Assembly: GCF_050003625.1 (NCBI RefSeq)
Contig: NC_134398.1
Location: 65,232,891 to 65,296,890, forward strand
DNA: 64,000 nucleotides
Direction of reading: 5' to 3'
Source of the DNA: Haematobia irritans
Taxonomy: Eukaryota > Arthropoda > Insecta > Diptera > Muscidae
Shown: piece after piece, positions 46,242-62,499 of the stretch
Numbering within the stretch: position 1 is the first letter of the stretch
Layout of the letters: every line of letters begins with the position of its first letter
Made by a program: the position numbers and the translations under genes
Notes under the pieces: model-generated
The model's database searches: none
Told to the model about the DNA's origin: nothing
What the model saw: the letters and a program-made list of their open reading frames with translations, nothing else

Positions 46242-46740
46242 TACTTAAAGTTTTGAGTTAAAATAAAAACATTTTTTCTTAATTCGTCTGTGAGAGTTAG
46301 CTAATGAGAGCGCAAAATAAAGATTGCTCTCCCCGATACTCTCATAGACTTTTAACCCCCGCAAACTGTTTTTTTTTCTTACATACAGAGAATTTTCAAA
46401 TTAATGTTTGGCTTTTAGTGTTAGTGTTGTTGTTTGGCTTTTAGTGTTAGTGTTGTTGTGTGCTTTGACCATAATTGACAGCAAACTATTTATTGTCTCC
46501 CCACAAGAAAGTGAGAAGGAAGGTAAATTAACAAATATTTAAAAAATGGAAATACATACAATATTTAAAAGGTAAGTAATATTAAAGTTTATTATTTTGA
46601 AACATGTATTTCTATATATATTCCATGCTTTTTACATTTTTCAGTTTTAAAGGAGCGTCAATGGATTCTATTATTTCTTATATATTTCTTTTTATTAAAA
46701 AAATGTATTTTGTACTTGAATCATTTACAGATATTATAAA
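46242..46740. other. Spacer with a short direct repeat
   Basis: A 26-27 bp unit containing tttggcttttagtgttagtg occurs twice at 46406-46458. Otherwise no feature. Confidence 0.5.
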
Positions 46741-46990
46741 TACAGTGACTCAAAAATAAAATGGGACACTTGTTATTTCTGATTTCTTTAGTTAATATCT
46801 TTTGAAGGGGTTATTCAATTTGAATGAAATAAAAAGCAAAAAGTGAGTATTTAATTCATGTTTTTATTAGTCGAAATCAAAAAATGGAAACATTAACATT
46901 TCATATTATTTTTCTTACTAAAATCTTAAAAACTATTTTTCAAACTCAAACAAAAAATGGGACAGAAGTGAAAATAATAAAATAAAGTAA

Positions 46991-48930
46991 AAACAAGTAT
47001 GTACGGCCGTAAGTTCGGCCAGGCCGAAGCTTATGTACCCTCCATCATGGATTGCGTAGAAACTTCTTCTAAACACTGCCATCCATAATCGAATTACTTA
47101 AGTTGCGGTAACGCTTGCCGATGGCAAGGTATCTTAAAACCTCCTAACACCATCTTCTAAATTGTATGCAAGTCCATACGTGGTATATATTACATAAAAA
47201 AAGATCGATCCAATACGTATATAATTCAGTTTGACAAAGTAGACATAAAATTTTGACAAAATTTTCTACAGAAATAAAATTTTAACAAAATTTTCTATAG
47301 ACATAAAATTTTCACAAAATTTTCTATAGAAATAAAAATTTTGACAAAATTTTCTATAGAAAGAAAATTTTGACAAAAATTTCTACAGAAAGAAAATTTT
47401 AACAAAATTTTCTATAGAAATAAACTTTTGACAAAATTTTCTATAGAAATAAAATCTTGGTAGATTATTTTTGGCTCGAGTGGCTACCATGATTATGAAC
47501 CGAATAAAATTTGAACAAAATTTTCTATAGAAATAAAATTTTGACAAAATTTTCTATAGAAATATAATTTTGACAATGATGAAAATTTTATTATGAACCG
47601 AATAAAATTTTAACAAAATTTTCTCTAGAAATAAAATTTTGACAAAATTTTCTATAGAAAAAAAAATTTTGGTAGATTATTTTTGGCTCTAGTGGCAACC
47701 ATGATTATGAACCGATATGGACCAATTTTTGTGTGATTGGACCAATTTTGGTATGGTTGTTAGCGACCATATACTAACACCATGTTCCTAATTTGAACCG
47801 GATCGGATGAATTTTGCTCCTCCAAGAGGCTCCGGAGGTCAAATCTGGAGAACGTTTTATATGGGGGCTATATATAATTATGGACCGATATGGACCAATT
47901 CTGGCACGGTTGTTAATGATCATATATATATACTAACACCATGTTCCAAATTACAACCGGATTGGATGAAATTTGCTTCTCTTGGAGACTTCGCAAGCCA
48001 AATCTGGGGATCGGTTTATATGGGGGCTATACATAATTATGAACCGATGTGGACCAATTTTTGCATGGTTGTTAGAGACCATATACCAACATCATGCACC
48101 AAATTTCAGCCGGATCGGATGAAATTTGCTTCTCTTTGAGGCTTCGCAAGCCAAATCTGGAGATCGGTTTATATGGGGTCTATATATAGTTATGGACCGA
48201 TGTGGACCAATTTTTGCATGGTTGTTAGAGACCATATACCAACATCATGCACCAAATTTCAGCCGGATCGGATGAAATTTGCTTCTCTTAGAGGCTCCAC
48301 AAGCCAAATCTGGGGATCGGTTTATATGGGGGCTATATATAATTATGGACCGATATGGACCAATTTTTGCATGGTTGTTAGAGACCATATACCAACACCA
48401 TGTACCAAATTTCAGCCGGATCGGATGAAATTTGCTTCTCTTTTAGGCTCCACAAGCCAAATCTGGGGATCGGTTTATATGGGGGCTATATATAATTATG
48501 GACCGATATGGACCAATTTTTGAATGGTTGTTAGAGACCATATACCAACACCATATACCAAATTTCAGCCGGATCGGATGAAATATGCTTCTGTTAGAGG
48601 CTCCATAAGCCAAATCTGAGGGTCCCTTTATATGGGGGCTATACGTAAAAGTGGACCGATATGGCCCATTTTCAATACCATCCGACCTACATCGATAACA
48701 ACTACTTGTGCCAAGTTTCAAGTCGATAGCTTGTTTCGTTCGGAAGTTAGCGTGATTTCAACAGACGGACGGACGGACGGACGGACGGACGGACATGCTT
48801 AGATCGACTCAGAATTTCACCACGACCCAGAATATATATACTTTATGGGGTCTTGGAGCAATATTTCGATGTGTTACAAACGGAATGACAAAGTTAATAT
48901 ACCCCCATCCTATGATGGAGGGTATAAAAA
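46991..48930 (-). mobile_element. Full-length family A element inside the Tc1-like element
   Basis: Minus-strand twin of 40288-42381, with the same order of modules and very similar sequence. An expanded ggac run is at 48766-48793. It is inserted about 250 bp inside the Tc1 left end, in 'agtaaaaacaag' / 'tataaaaatgtac' context. No target duplication is evident. Confidence 0.82.
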
Positions 48931-49654
48931 TGTACATTTGGCGAAAATACTTTTGTTCAAAATAATAAATTAGTACTTTGTTGAATATCCTTTGGCTTTA
49001 ATAACTGTTTGTAAACGACATTGCATTGAATTCACCAAGTTTTCGGTAACGTGTTTTGGGATACTTTCCCAAACATTTTCAATGGCGGCTTTGAGCCCAT
49101 TTTTTCCGTGAATCTCTCGTTTACGTAATTCTTTCTCGACATGGGCCCACAAGTGCTCTATCGGATTCAGATCTGGGCTTTGGGGAGGATGCGGCAGAGC
49201 AGTATGGACGTTACGGATTAACCACTGCCTGACGACATGTGCCGTATGTTTCGGATCATTGTCGTGCATGAAGGTAAATTTTGCTGGTAGTTGCAATTTT
49301 TCAACAGTTTTAGGGATATGCTCCTTTAATATATCTAAATAAACAAATTTTGTCATATTCTATGAAACAAAATGAACCGACTCCATACGCTGTCATTGCA
49401 CCCCAAATCATGACATGACCGCCACCATGCTTTACAGTTCCAACTACATTTCACGGATCGAGTGCTGTGCCTTCTCTTCTCCAGACAAAACGTCGACCGT
49501 CTGAGCCAAATAAATTAAATTTTGATTCATCAGTGAAAATCACGTTTCTCCAAAACTCATTTGGTTTGTCAATGTATTCTTTGGCATATGCCAATCTTTT
49601 GGCCACATTGATTCTGGAAAGAAGAGGTTTTTTTCTGGGAGCGTACGCCTTGTA

Positions 49655-50587
49655 AAGGGTGATTCTTTTGAGGTTAGGATTTTCATGCATTAGTATTTGA
49701 CAGATCACGTGGGATTTCAGACATGGTGTCAAAGAGAAAGATGCTCAGTATGCTTTGACATTTCATCATGAATAGCCGAACGATCTGCCACAACGTCGAA
49801 TTTTCAGTGAATGGGCCCTAGAAAAGTTGGCAGAAAATCCGCTTTTTTATCGACAAATTTTGTTCAGCGATGAGGCTCATTTCTGGTTGAATGGCTACGT
49901 AAATAAGCAAAATTGCCGCATTTGGAGTGAAGAGCAACCAGAAGCCGTTCAAGAACTGCCCATGCATCCCGAAAAATGCACTGTTTGGTGTGGTTTGTAC
50001 GCTGGTGGAATCATTGGACCGTATTTTTTCAAAGATGCTGTTGGACGCAACGTTACGGTGAATGGCGATCGCTATCGTTCGATGCTAACAAACTTTTTGT
50101 TGCCAAAAATGGAAGAACTGAACTTGGTTGACATGTGGTTTCAACAAGATGGCGCTACATGCCACACAGCTCGCGATTCTATGGCCATTTTGAGGGAAAA
50201 CTTCGGAGAACAATTCATCTCAAGAAATGGACCGGTAAGTTGGCCACCAAGATCATGCGATTTGACGCCTTTAGACTATTTTTTGTGGGGCTACGTCAAG
50301 TCTAATGTCTACAGAAATAAGCCAGCAACTATTCCAGCTTTGGAAGACAACATTTCCGAAGAAATTCGGGCTATTCCGGCCGAAATGCTCGAAAAAGTTG
50401 CCCAAAATTGGACTTTCCGAATGGACCACCTAAGACGCAGCCGCGGTCAACATTTAAATGAAATTATCTTCAAAAAGTAAATGTCATGGACCAATCTAAC
50501 GTTTCAAATAAAGAACCGATGAGATTTTGCAAATTTTATGCGTTTTTTTTAAAAAAAAATTTATCAAGCTCTTAACAAATCACCCTT
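49655..50587 (+). mobile_element. Rosa-like (DD41D) mariner deletion derivative, copy 4 (933 bp)
   Basis: TA at 49653-49654 and 50588-50589, within the Tc1 transposase frame. Sequence is almost identical to copies 1 and 3, including the deletion joint after ATGAATAG. Confidence 0.88.
49827..50480 (+). pseudogene. DD41D mariner transposase, catalytic half only (copy 4)
   Basis: Open 217-codon frame as in copy 1, with one visible replacement (VKSNVYR for VKSKVYR). Catalytic D15, D108 and D150 are present. No in-frame ATG precedes the first catalytic residue, and the DNA-binding half is missing. Confidence 0.82.
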
Positions 50588-51273
50588 TAGTTATTTTTGT
50601 AAATAACATTTCTAATGGTTTGTGGGTTTACATCAACAATGGATGCCTCTTTGAGTGATTTGGAGATATCAACAGCCGACATTTTTGGATTCTGCTTTAC
50701 GAGACGTAAAATTTTTCTCTTGGTCACATCGGAGCTAATTTTGGAGACCCTTCCAGTTCCATTCTTTCTGTGCAAATATCCATGAATTTTATAATTTTTT
50801 AATATGTTATATACCGTTGATTTAGGCTTGTTCAAAATATCCGCAATTTCACGTATACTTTTGCCTTCAGACTGATGTTTCACCATCAACTCTTTTAAAT
50901 CACTTGAAGTCTGCTTACCCATCTTACCGATCACATTTCTGAACAGAACTGCCAACAAAATCACGATATGAAGCAAAACTTCGATGTACCGTTTAAAAAT
51001 AATTAACGGTACTCAGTAGTATTCCTAGTAATAAGCTGCAACTTAGGGTGTCCCACTTTTTGTTTGACTTGGAAAATTAATTATTTTAAGCGTTTTTTGG
51101 AAATATGATATAAAAAGTAAAAATTTCTTAAATTTCGTTTTCAAGCATAAAAATATGGTTTTAGTGCTAACATTTAACTCTTTACATCGATAAAATTGGA
51201 TATACCATTATAAAGTGATTAGCTAACAAAGTTAAAAGGTATAAGTGTCCCATTTTATTTTTGAGTCACTGTA

Positions 51274-54116
<2,843 letters not shown>

Positions 54117-54119
54117 TAT

Positions 54120-54260
54120 TTGGAAATAATATTTTATTAAATTAAAATTTTACTTCGGATAATCAATATTTTAATTAAAAATGTCAATCATTTTCTTATG
54201 TTTTCAACAGTAATCAATTTTTTAATTGGAATTGATATTTTTCTCTGTGTAAGTAATGCA
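54120..54260. repeat. TTAATTG palindromic MITE remnant
   Basis: Words tcaattttttaattggaatt and ttaattaaaaatgtcaat end in tttttctctgtgt. Related to 16371-16620. Confidence 0.4.
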
Positions 54261-55330
54261 AAGAAAAATTCTAAAGAATTCCAACTAGGACAAATTAATT
54301 TTTTGATCCAAAATAAAGTAAAATTAGCTTTAAGAATTTTGTTTGTGATTTTTCCCTTTTTTGAGTGTAGCAACTAACGCCTCCCTACATAAAATTTTCG
54401 CCAAACGAATATAGTTTGGTCATTCTTTCTTTCGTGAAGCCAATTATATTAGAGACCTTATCAAATGATACCATATACTCCCCCCGATTCGGAAATGGTA
54501 AGTATTAATGGAATTTTGAATTGCGTTCCGATTGCTATGCAGTTTTTTGCGGCTTAATGTACATAAAAGGCTAAATAAAAGGGAGAAAGGAGAAGTTGTA
54601 TTGTTTTATGCACATAATGCACTTTATAAACATTAACTGCATTCACATAAACATGAATAGAGATAAACAACAAAAGACAAAATCTGAAATGAAATGCAAT
54701 GTTAGCAACGAGTGGCATAAACTCTCACCCTTGCCTGTTAAATCCGTACTATTTTTATCATGAACCAACCAACCTTATATCTCATGTGTGAAATCCTTCC
54801 TTTGTCTACTACTCCTTGTGCGACAAGTGAGTGAGCCTTCTTGGTTGGCTTTTAAATTCCATTCATTCAAACAAGCTATGAAAGCACTTCAACTTAATCA
54901 TCCTCAGGATCTTCATCATAATATCCATGCAAATCTCTAAGGAGGGTTTCAACTAACTCATGTCTATGCCGTTGACGCCGACGACACATTTGTAGAGAGT
55001 CAAGAGAACGGCGACTAAATAAACCGTACCGTATTAACTTGAGGCATATTTGATGTGGCACGGTAATGTGGCACGTCAACGCATTGTATGCAATTTCCGT
55101 TTTAGTATGTGTTATTTAGCCAGAGGCTTCACCTTGTCAACTCTTGCAACGTCACCACCACAATCACCCTCTCGCCATCATCACTGACATCGTCATCACA
55201 TTGATGTCAGTGTAATGTTGTTGAAGTTTCCAGCAGAAGTGTGAGTGACTTCTCTTGACTTTTACTGACTGGCGTACAATGAAAAAATTTAGAAAGACTT
55301 GTCGAATGCATAAGAATTCTATACAGTGGT
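54261..55330. other. Single-copy-looking DNA
   Basis: More balanced composition, for example tcaccaccacaatcaccctc near 55150. Small minus-strand frames (54894-55079) are not recognised. No gene can be supported. Confidence 0.4.
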
Positions 55331-56094
55331 GCACAAAAGTGATCTATACGTATGTATATCGATATTAGAATGTAATGGGATTAGTCCAATGCATTGAACT
55401 AAAAAATTTTAAATTGCAGTATGTCGAAACATACAGTGTCATCCAAATATTGTCCACACTTGGGAGGTGTCCACTTAAGTGAGGCTAATTTTAACGTAGT
55501 AGTATAACAAACATCTTACGAAAATTTTCCACTTTTTAGAGTTTCACTGATATACATAACGATGATGTATTACATAAGATGTAATACATCATACCGATGA
55601 TGTATTACATCTTATTTGTGAATATTTATAAAGAAATGACCCATATTTTCCACGAAAGAAGATTTTTTCTGAATGAAATTTAAGACAAACAATGTTTTCT
55701 TTTGACTCTAAAAATGTTCTTTTAAAGAAGATAAAAATATTCGAGACTCTCGTTGCAACACTTGTGATAAGTTGGGTTTTATTTGCTCTTAAAAAATACT
55801 TAGTACATTTAGTTGGTCTAAATTCAAGGAAAGTATTTTTCTTTTCATGCATATTTTTTATAGCTCAAAATTTTGTTAACCAAATCGGACAAAAAATATG
55901 TTATCTAGATGCTTAAGAACTAATATCGGGATAGTTGTTTAAGTGGCGATACCCAAAAAAACTTCATTTAGTAATGGATCTGAAATAACCTCAGATTGTA
56001 CATTGTACGGAAATTTTTAATTTCTAGATGCTTAAGAAGTAATAGCGGTGCAATGGATGGAGGCTTTAAAAAGAAAAACTGAATGAAACATTAC
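55331..56094. other. Spacer with a short palindrome
   Basis: At 55563-55613 the word gatgtattacatc/ataagatgtaatacatcat occurs three times in alternating orientation, forming a strong hairpin. Two 'ttctagatgcttaagaa' words lie at about 55901 and 56023. No gene. Confidence 0.45.
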
Positions 56095-56230
56095 TTTTTT
56101 ATAGCTGAGTCTGAACGGCGTGCCAAGTTATATCCAAAACTACTTAGATAAGGTGCAACATACTCCAAAGTATCACAAGCATTGCTGAGAGAAGAAACTG
56201 GGATAGAACCACGACCCTTAGGTCGTGGTT
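56095..56230 (-). mobile_element. SINE family S1 fragment
   Basis: On the minus strand the end of a tRNA-like head (aaccacgaccctaaggg) precedes a body with tctctcagcaatgcttgtga and ttggcacgccgttcagactc. It is truncated at the head by the 3' end of the non-LTR element. Confidence 0.5.
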
Positions 56231-56275
56231 AGGTTAAAGTGGCAGCCCGCTTAAGATTCAGGCTCACTTAGACTA

Positions 56276-57256
56276 CACGGTTGAAAAAGACTGTTTTTCA
56301 TATGTTTGGCTATAAACATTATATGTTTGGAACACAAATTTTTAAACACAATATTTTTGAGTGCAAGCATATAATGTTCATAAACTAGCATAACATGTTT
56401 GGGATATATATGTTAATATGTTAGAACATATTATGTTTGGGACATAAAATGTTTGTAAATATAATATGCTTGAATGCAAACATATATTAATTTAGAAATA
56501 GCCTATAAACATATATGTGTTTAGTAGCTTGGAGCGCTATTTAACAGGGAGCGATATTGAATTAAGTTGGTGGTTGTTGCTTGTTATTACAAAATTAACA
56601 TTTTATTTTTCCTTGGGCAATTGATCAGCTACTTCTTTGATCCTTACAAACTGTGTTGTCCGCTGTTCGAATCCCCGTCCGGCAAAAGGTAAAATTAAAA
56701 TAAAAAAAAATCATAAAATTGAATAATTTCTTCTACAATGTTTGTATTACAGAAAAAGGTGCTAAGAACTAAAAAATCTCGTGGAAGTGAGAAAGATGTC
56801 GGGGAATATACAATTGGGCAGAAACAAAATTTTGAGCATTCAGGTCGAAAACCTATGTTGTTAGCACCTATATTACCTGTTTATTTTCATAATTCATTAT
56901 GATTGTAAATATATAAATAAATAAATAAATAAAATTTTGAGCACAATATTGTTTGGGAGAATTTTTTTAAGCATATAATATTTTTGAGTGCAAAATGCTT
57001 CCAAACATATTATATGGTCACATAATAACATATTGTTTTTTGGAAGACGACATTATTGAATTTGGATGCAAAAATACAAAATGTTTGGAACTTGGACTAC
57101 CCAAACATATATTGTTTAGACCAATATGCTTTCGAACATATTATATATTGGTAGAGATCAAACATATAAATGTTTGGGCAATACGCAAAACTGTATATGC
57201 TTGAAGCAAAATATGTTTGGGAGTATATGTTACAGAAGCGATTTCTTGTGAGGGTG
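56276..57256. mobile_element. TA-flanked element rich in ATATGTTTGG words (981 bp)
   Basis: Inserted in the non-LTR 3' tail with TA at 56274-56275 and 57257-57258. Ends CACGGTTGAAAAAGACTG and (inverted) CACCCTCACAAGAAAT share only a few terminal bases. The interior has dozens of atatgtttgg/ccaaacata words in both orientations. A related end is at 20700-20735. It contains a SINE. Confidence 0.75.
56630..56935 (+). mobile_element. tRNA-derived SINE, family S2 copy 2
   Basis: The head shows ccttacaaactgtg and ctgttcgaatccccgtccgg (B box). The body shares ttgaataatttcttctacaa, tgtttgtattacag and tcgtggaagtgagaaa with 16905-17130. The tail is an (aaat)n run ending at about 56935. It is nested in the TA-flanked element. 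Confidence 0.75.
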
Positions 57257-57340
57257 TATTCAGTCCATTGTGATACCACATTAACTAAAAGTACCTATTA
57301 CATATGGGCACTTCTAGTTTTAACCGCTGAACCTTCTTGA

Positions 57341-60118
57341 TTATTTTTCTTTGTTGAACCAACCAGATTGTTCCAAAAACATTAGCAGACTGCTAAAGTT
57401 AACGTTTTCCAGATCCGCCAGTAATCTGAAGCTATATGCTCCTAAAATTTGCTTGCGCTTTACACAAAATGCAGGACACTCACACAAGAGGTGTTTAATT
57501 GATTCCTTTTCCTCCGCATCATGACAGCTCATACAATAGTCATTATACTTCGCGCCTATAGTTTTTGGAAAATCGCCTATCAGGCAGCGACCCGTTATAG
57601 CAGATATCAGGAGTGATATCTAACGTCTCGAGAACACTAGCATATCATCATAACAGCCTTCTCACGCAGCATAAGCTTGTAGGTAGCCAGGGGCATACCA
57701 ACAGATTCTAGTTCCCCTGGAATATGTAAGGTAGTCCCTAGCCTTGCCAACTCATCCGCTTCGCAGTTCCCCGGTATGTTCCTATGGCCAGGCACCCATA
57801 TTAGGTGAATATTGTGCTGCTCAGCTATCTCATTGAGAGATTTGCGGCAGTCGATGGCCGATTTCGAGTTAAGGAATACAGAGTCCAAGGATTTTATTGC
57901 AGGTTGACTGTCTGAGTAAATATTAATGCCCACATTTTTTGGAACATTACTTCTCAGCCAATTCGCCACCTCTCTTATTGCTAATATTTCAGCCTGAAAA
58001 AACACTACAGTGATTAGGTAATCTTTTCGCTATTCGAAGTTCCAGATCATTAGAATATACTCCGAAACCCAATTGTCCATCCAATTTGGAGCCATCAGTG
58101 TAGAAATCTATATATTCTTTATTCCCCGGGGTCTGTGTGCACCACGCCTCACTGTTGGGGATTGGAGTCTCAAACTTTTTGTCGAAAAGTGGACTCGTTA
58201 AAGTGTAATCCACTACGTTAGGCACATCTGGCATTATTCTGAGGACCGAACTGTAACCGTAACTTTTTCCGACCACAGCGATAGCTCGCGCAACCGCACA
58301 GCCGTTGTTGCAGCTGACTGTTCGGCCAAAATGTCTAAAGGCAATAGATACAGCATGACATTAAGGGAATTTGTTCCTGTCTTGCTGAATGCGCCTGAGA
58401 TACACAAATACGCCATACGCTGAACTTTGTCTAAATTTGTTGGCTGGTGAAGTGCCGGCCACCAGACTACAATACCATATAGCATTATAGATCTAACCAC
58501 TGCCGTGTATAGCCAATGCACAATTTTTGGTTTTAGTCCCCACTTTTTTTCCTATTGCCTTTTTGCACGAGTACAAAGCTACCGTTACTTTTCTCGCCCT
58601 TTCTTCAATGTTAAGCTTAAAGTTCAGCTTTCTGTCCAAAATAACGCCAAGGTATTTTGCACACTCACCAAAGGGAATTTCAATACCCCCTAAGGAAATG
58701 GGCCTAACCGTGGGTGTTTTGCGATCTTTGCAGTACATGACTAGTTCTGTCTTTGCAGGATTTACCCCAAGACCATTGTCTTTCGCCCATTTCTCAGTCA
58801 TCCGGAGGGCCCTCTGAATAATATCTCTGATTGTGGATGGAAATTTTCCCCTGACTGCTAGAATCACATCATCTGCGAATGCCATCACTTTTATCCTTTC
58901 TTTTTCTGGGGTAACCAGAAGGTTATTTATAGCAACATTTCAAAGAAGAGGTGATAGAACTCCTCCTTGGGGAGTGCCTCTGTTCACATACCTTTTTATG
59001 TTTGCTTGTCCTAGTGTGGCTGAAATACGTCTCTTCATTAGAAGTTCGTCTAACAGCCTAGTATACATGGATCAACATTCAGAGTTGTCAGTCCATTTAA
59101 TATCGAGCTCGGATGGACATTATTATATCTAGAAACGCCACGATTGTGTATTCTTTGACAGATAGTGAATCGATGCTAGTTCTAAGATAAATATCTATCA
59201 TCCTCTCCAGAGTCTTAAGTAGGAATGAGGATAATCTGATTGGTCGGAAACCTTCGCCCTCGAGTGAGAGGCTTTTCCCGCTTTAGGTATGAAAACGACT
59301 TTTGTTTCCCTCCACTTTCCTGGGATATATGATAAGTTGATACATCCTTTATATATCTCCGACAACCAGGGGATAATGTTGTCAGTCACTGCTTGTAAAT
59401 CCGCCGGAGTAATTCCATCAGGTCCGGGGGATTTGAATGGTCCAAAGCTATTCAACGCCCATCTTATTCTAGATTCCGATTCAATTTCCTCGATAGGAAA
59501 CGACCGCTGAGCCACTGTGGCACCGCCAGAACCTGGTTCAACCGTCTGATTTCCAGGAAAATGTGTGTCCAATAGTACCTCCAGCGTCTCCTCACTGGAC
59601 GTTGTCCAATTGCCCTCCGATGTTTTAATGAAACTTGGAGCGAAGTTGGTGGATGCTAGAACCTTCCGTAGTCTGGAAGCCTCGGACGTATTCTCAATAC
59701 TGCTGCAGTAATCATTCTAAGAGTTATGCTGAGCATTTCTCAGTTCTCGCTTGTATCCTCTCACATTCTTCTTGTAAGCGTCCCAATCCTCAGGCTCTCT
59801 AGTGGACTTTGCCTTGGTAAAGAGCTTCCTGCAGGATTTCCTCATATTACATAATTCCATAGACCACCATGGTGGTCGATTTTCCCCCTTGGCTTCCCTC
59901 TAGGGCATGCAGCTTTCAGTGAGATGTTGAAGGCCTTAGTAATCCGCTCCACTGCGTGTTCGATATCTTGCACATTTCTCATATTTGTCTCTGTTATTTC
60001 CGGTAGCATCATAGTGAACGATTCCCTATACCTATTCCAGTCAGCTTTCCTAACATTTGGCGGAAATATGGTCTTGGTGGTATGAACATCAAATTTGAAA
60101 CTGATGTAGCGATGATCC
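57341..60118 (-). pseudogene. Non-LTR polyprotein (EN-RT-RNase H), fragmented
   Basis: Reading from 60118 leftward, DHRYISFKFDV is followed by a linker with PWWSMELCNMRKSCRK. The fingers (SPGPDGITPADL near 59430, WRETKVVFIPKAGK), GFRPI-like and LLKTLERMID come next, then GTPQGGVLSPLL and a stop. The catalytic AFADDV is at about 58880, and KYLGVILDRKLNF and VQRMAYL follow. RNase H has FYTDGSKLDGQLGFG near 58110, FQAEILAIREV and IYSDSQPAIKSL, ending WVPGHRNIPGNCEADELARL. The C-terminal HLLCECPAFC is near 57490. Several stops and frameshifts make it inactive. Confidence 0.82.
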
Positions 60119-60262
60119 CTTTATATGCCAATCGGTGAACACGCAAAGAAAAAAAAAACAACGTTTGGAAATGGGTATCGAAAACGTTGTTCGTTTGTTG
60201 GAGTTTTTTGAAATTCTTCGAAAATATCAAACTAGTTCAAACTGTTCTTTTCTGACACTAAT
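60119..60262. mobile_element. Small MITE, short copy
   Basis: From cacgcaaagaaaaaaaaaac at 60138 to ctgttcttttctgac at 60255 it is an inverted, internally deleted relative of 17450-17665. It directly abuts the truncated 5' end of the non-LTR element. Confidence 0.5.
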
Positions 60263-60571
60263 GGCCATTTTCATATAGCTCCGTTAGACTTTAACTGCCA
60301 GTTAACAGAAAGTAAATTGCAAATATCTTCTCTCCGGTTAACTTTAACTGAAAAATTTGCAGCAGTTAAATTTCTGAATGGCATGTGGGATATATTGGCA
60401 GATATGTTCATAGTACGGTTTAAAATTTCGTTAGCTAACCGAGCACTAACTGAGCTTCACGAAAACGGGGGTAAGTCTTTAATAAGACAACTTAATGTGT
60501 CATAGTAAAAATTTAATAAAAATAAAAAGAAAATAATAAAAAGTATGTAATGTAAAATTTATCAAAACAGA
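60263..60571. other. AT-rich sequence with ttaactg words
   Basis: Words cagttaac/gttaactttaactg recur in inverted orientation between 60285 and 60355, suggesting another MITE remnant. No gene. Confidence 0.35.
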
Positions 60572-60935
60572 TACCAGGTATACCGGTATGAAGTGAGCGT
60601 CTAGATACAAATGTCTCGATAGGAAACATTTGTTGTGAACGAGGTCTTATTTGTGTTTGCTATGCCATCTGTGAGAAATATTTAGTATACATCAAGTCAT
60701 TGAACAGGCATCATACTTTTTCATCGTGTTAAGAATGTCGAATTTTGTACCAGAAAGTGATAATTTCCGGAAAGCATTAATTTTTTGTTTTCATTTGTAG
60801 AAAAGTGCTGCAGAGTCGCATCGAATTATTGTCGAAGCATTTGATGATGGTTTGATAATGGTTTCAACGATTTAGAAATAATGATTTTGATATGAGAAAT
60901 GAAGAACGCGGAAGAGCACCAAAAAGTTTGAAGAC

Positions 60936-62346
<1,411 letters not shown>

Positions 62347-62382
62347 TTTTATACCGGTATACCTGGTATAATATTGTTTTAT

Positions 62383-62470
62383 ACCCTACCCCCAAATTGA
62401 ATACTAGAGCCTCATGGAGGAACAAATTTTATCCGATACCGTGCCGAACTAGCGGCCGTATATATCTTTT
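62383..62470 (+). repeat. Minimal family A-like fragment
   Basis: Carries a 5'-type end ttttataccctaccccc, a scrap of a unit (gcctcatggaggaacaaatt) and a 3'-type end actagcggccgtatatatct within 90 bp. It looks like a copy reduced to its two ends by internal deletion. Confidence 0.5.
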
Positions 62471-62499
62471 TGTTAGTCGATTTCTTATGTACTCAAAAA

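Larger units (their letters stand above)
48970..50922 (-). pseudogene. Tc1-like DD34E transposase, split by a rosa-like insertion
   Basis: The start at 50922 (MGKQTSSDLKELMVKHQSEG) gives two helix-turn-helix segments (SIREIADILNKPKSTVYNIL; later SAVDISKSLKE). The reading frame is cut at 50588 by the rosa-like copy inside a Tyr codon. Removing the insertion with one TA restores TAC and the frame continues as YKAYAPRKKPLLSRINVAKR. FTDESKFNLFG carries the first catalytic D, FMHDNDPKHTAH the second and SPDLNPIEHLW the third residue E (34 between). It is independently disabled by a TGA after GTALDP near 49448 and a frameshift near 49357. Confidence 0.88.
46743..51271 (-). mobile_element. Tc1-like element with IR/DR termini, carrying two nested elements
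   Basis: Perfect 29-bp TIRs start CAGTGACTCAAAAATAAAAT (46743-46771 and inverse 51243-51271), flanked by TA. A related inner motif, caaacaaaaaatgggaca or caaacaaaaagtgggaca, sits about 205-220 bp inside each end (46947-46964 and 51049-51066), as in IR/DR-type Tc1 elements. The family A copy (46991-48930) and rosa-like copy (49655-50587) are later insertions. Without them the element is about 1.65 kb, a normal Tc1 size, with transposase on the minus strand. Confidence 0.9.
56231..60118 (-). mobile_element. 5'-truncated non-LTR retrotransposon with RNase H
   Basis: The minus-strand order is endonuclease C-terminus, reverse transcriptase, RNase H, Cys/His-rich end, then a 3' untranslated tail ending gggctgccactttaacct at about 56231. 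The tail is cut by the TA-flanked element 56276-57256. Total element sequence is about 2.9 kb. The 5' truncation at about 60118 is typical of target-primed reverse transcription. An RNase H domain after the RT points to the I/LOA side of the tree rather than typical Jockey; that clade call is inference. Confidence 0.8.

Noticed and set aside
58527..59132. Plus-strand frames across the retrotransposon
   Set aside because: They are antisense shadows of the reverse transcriptase frames.
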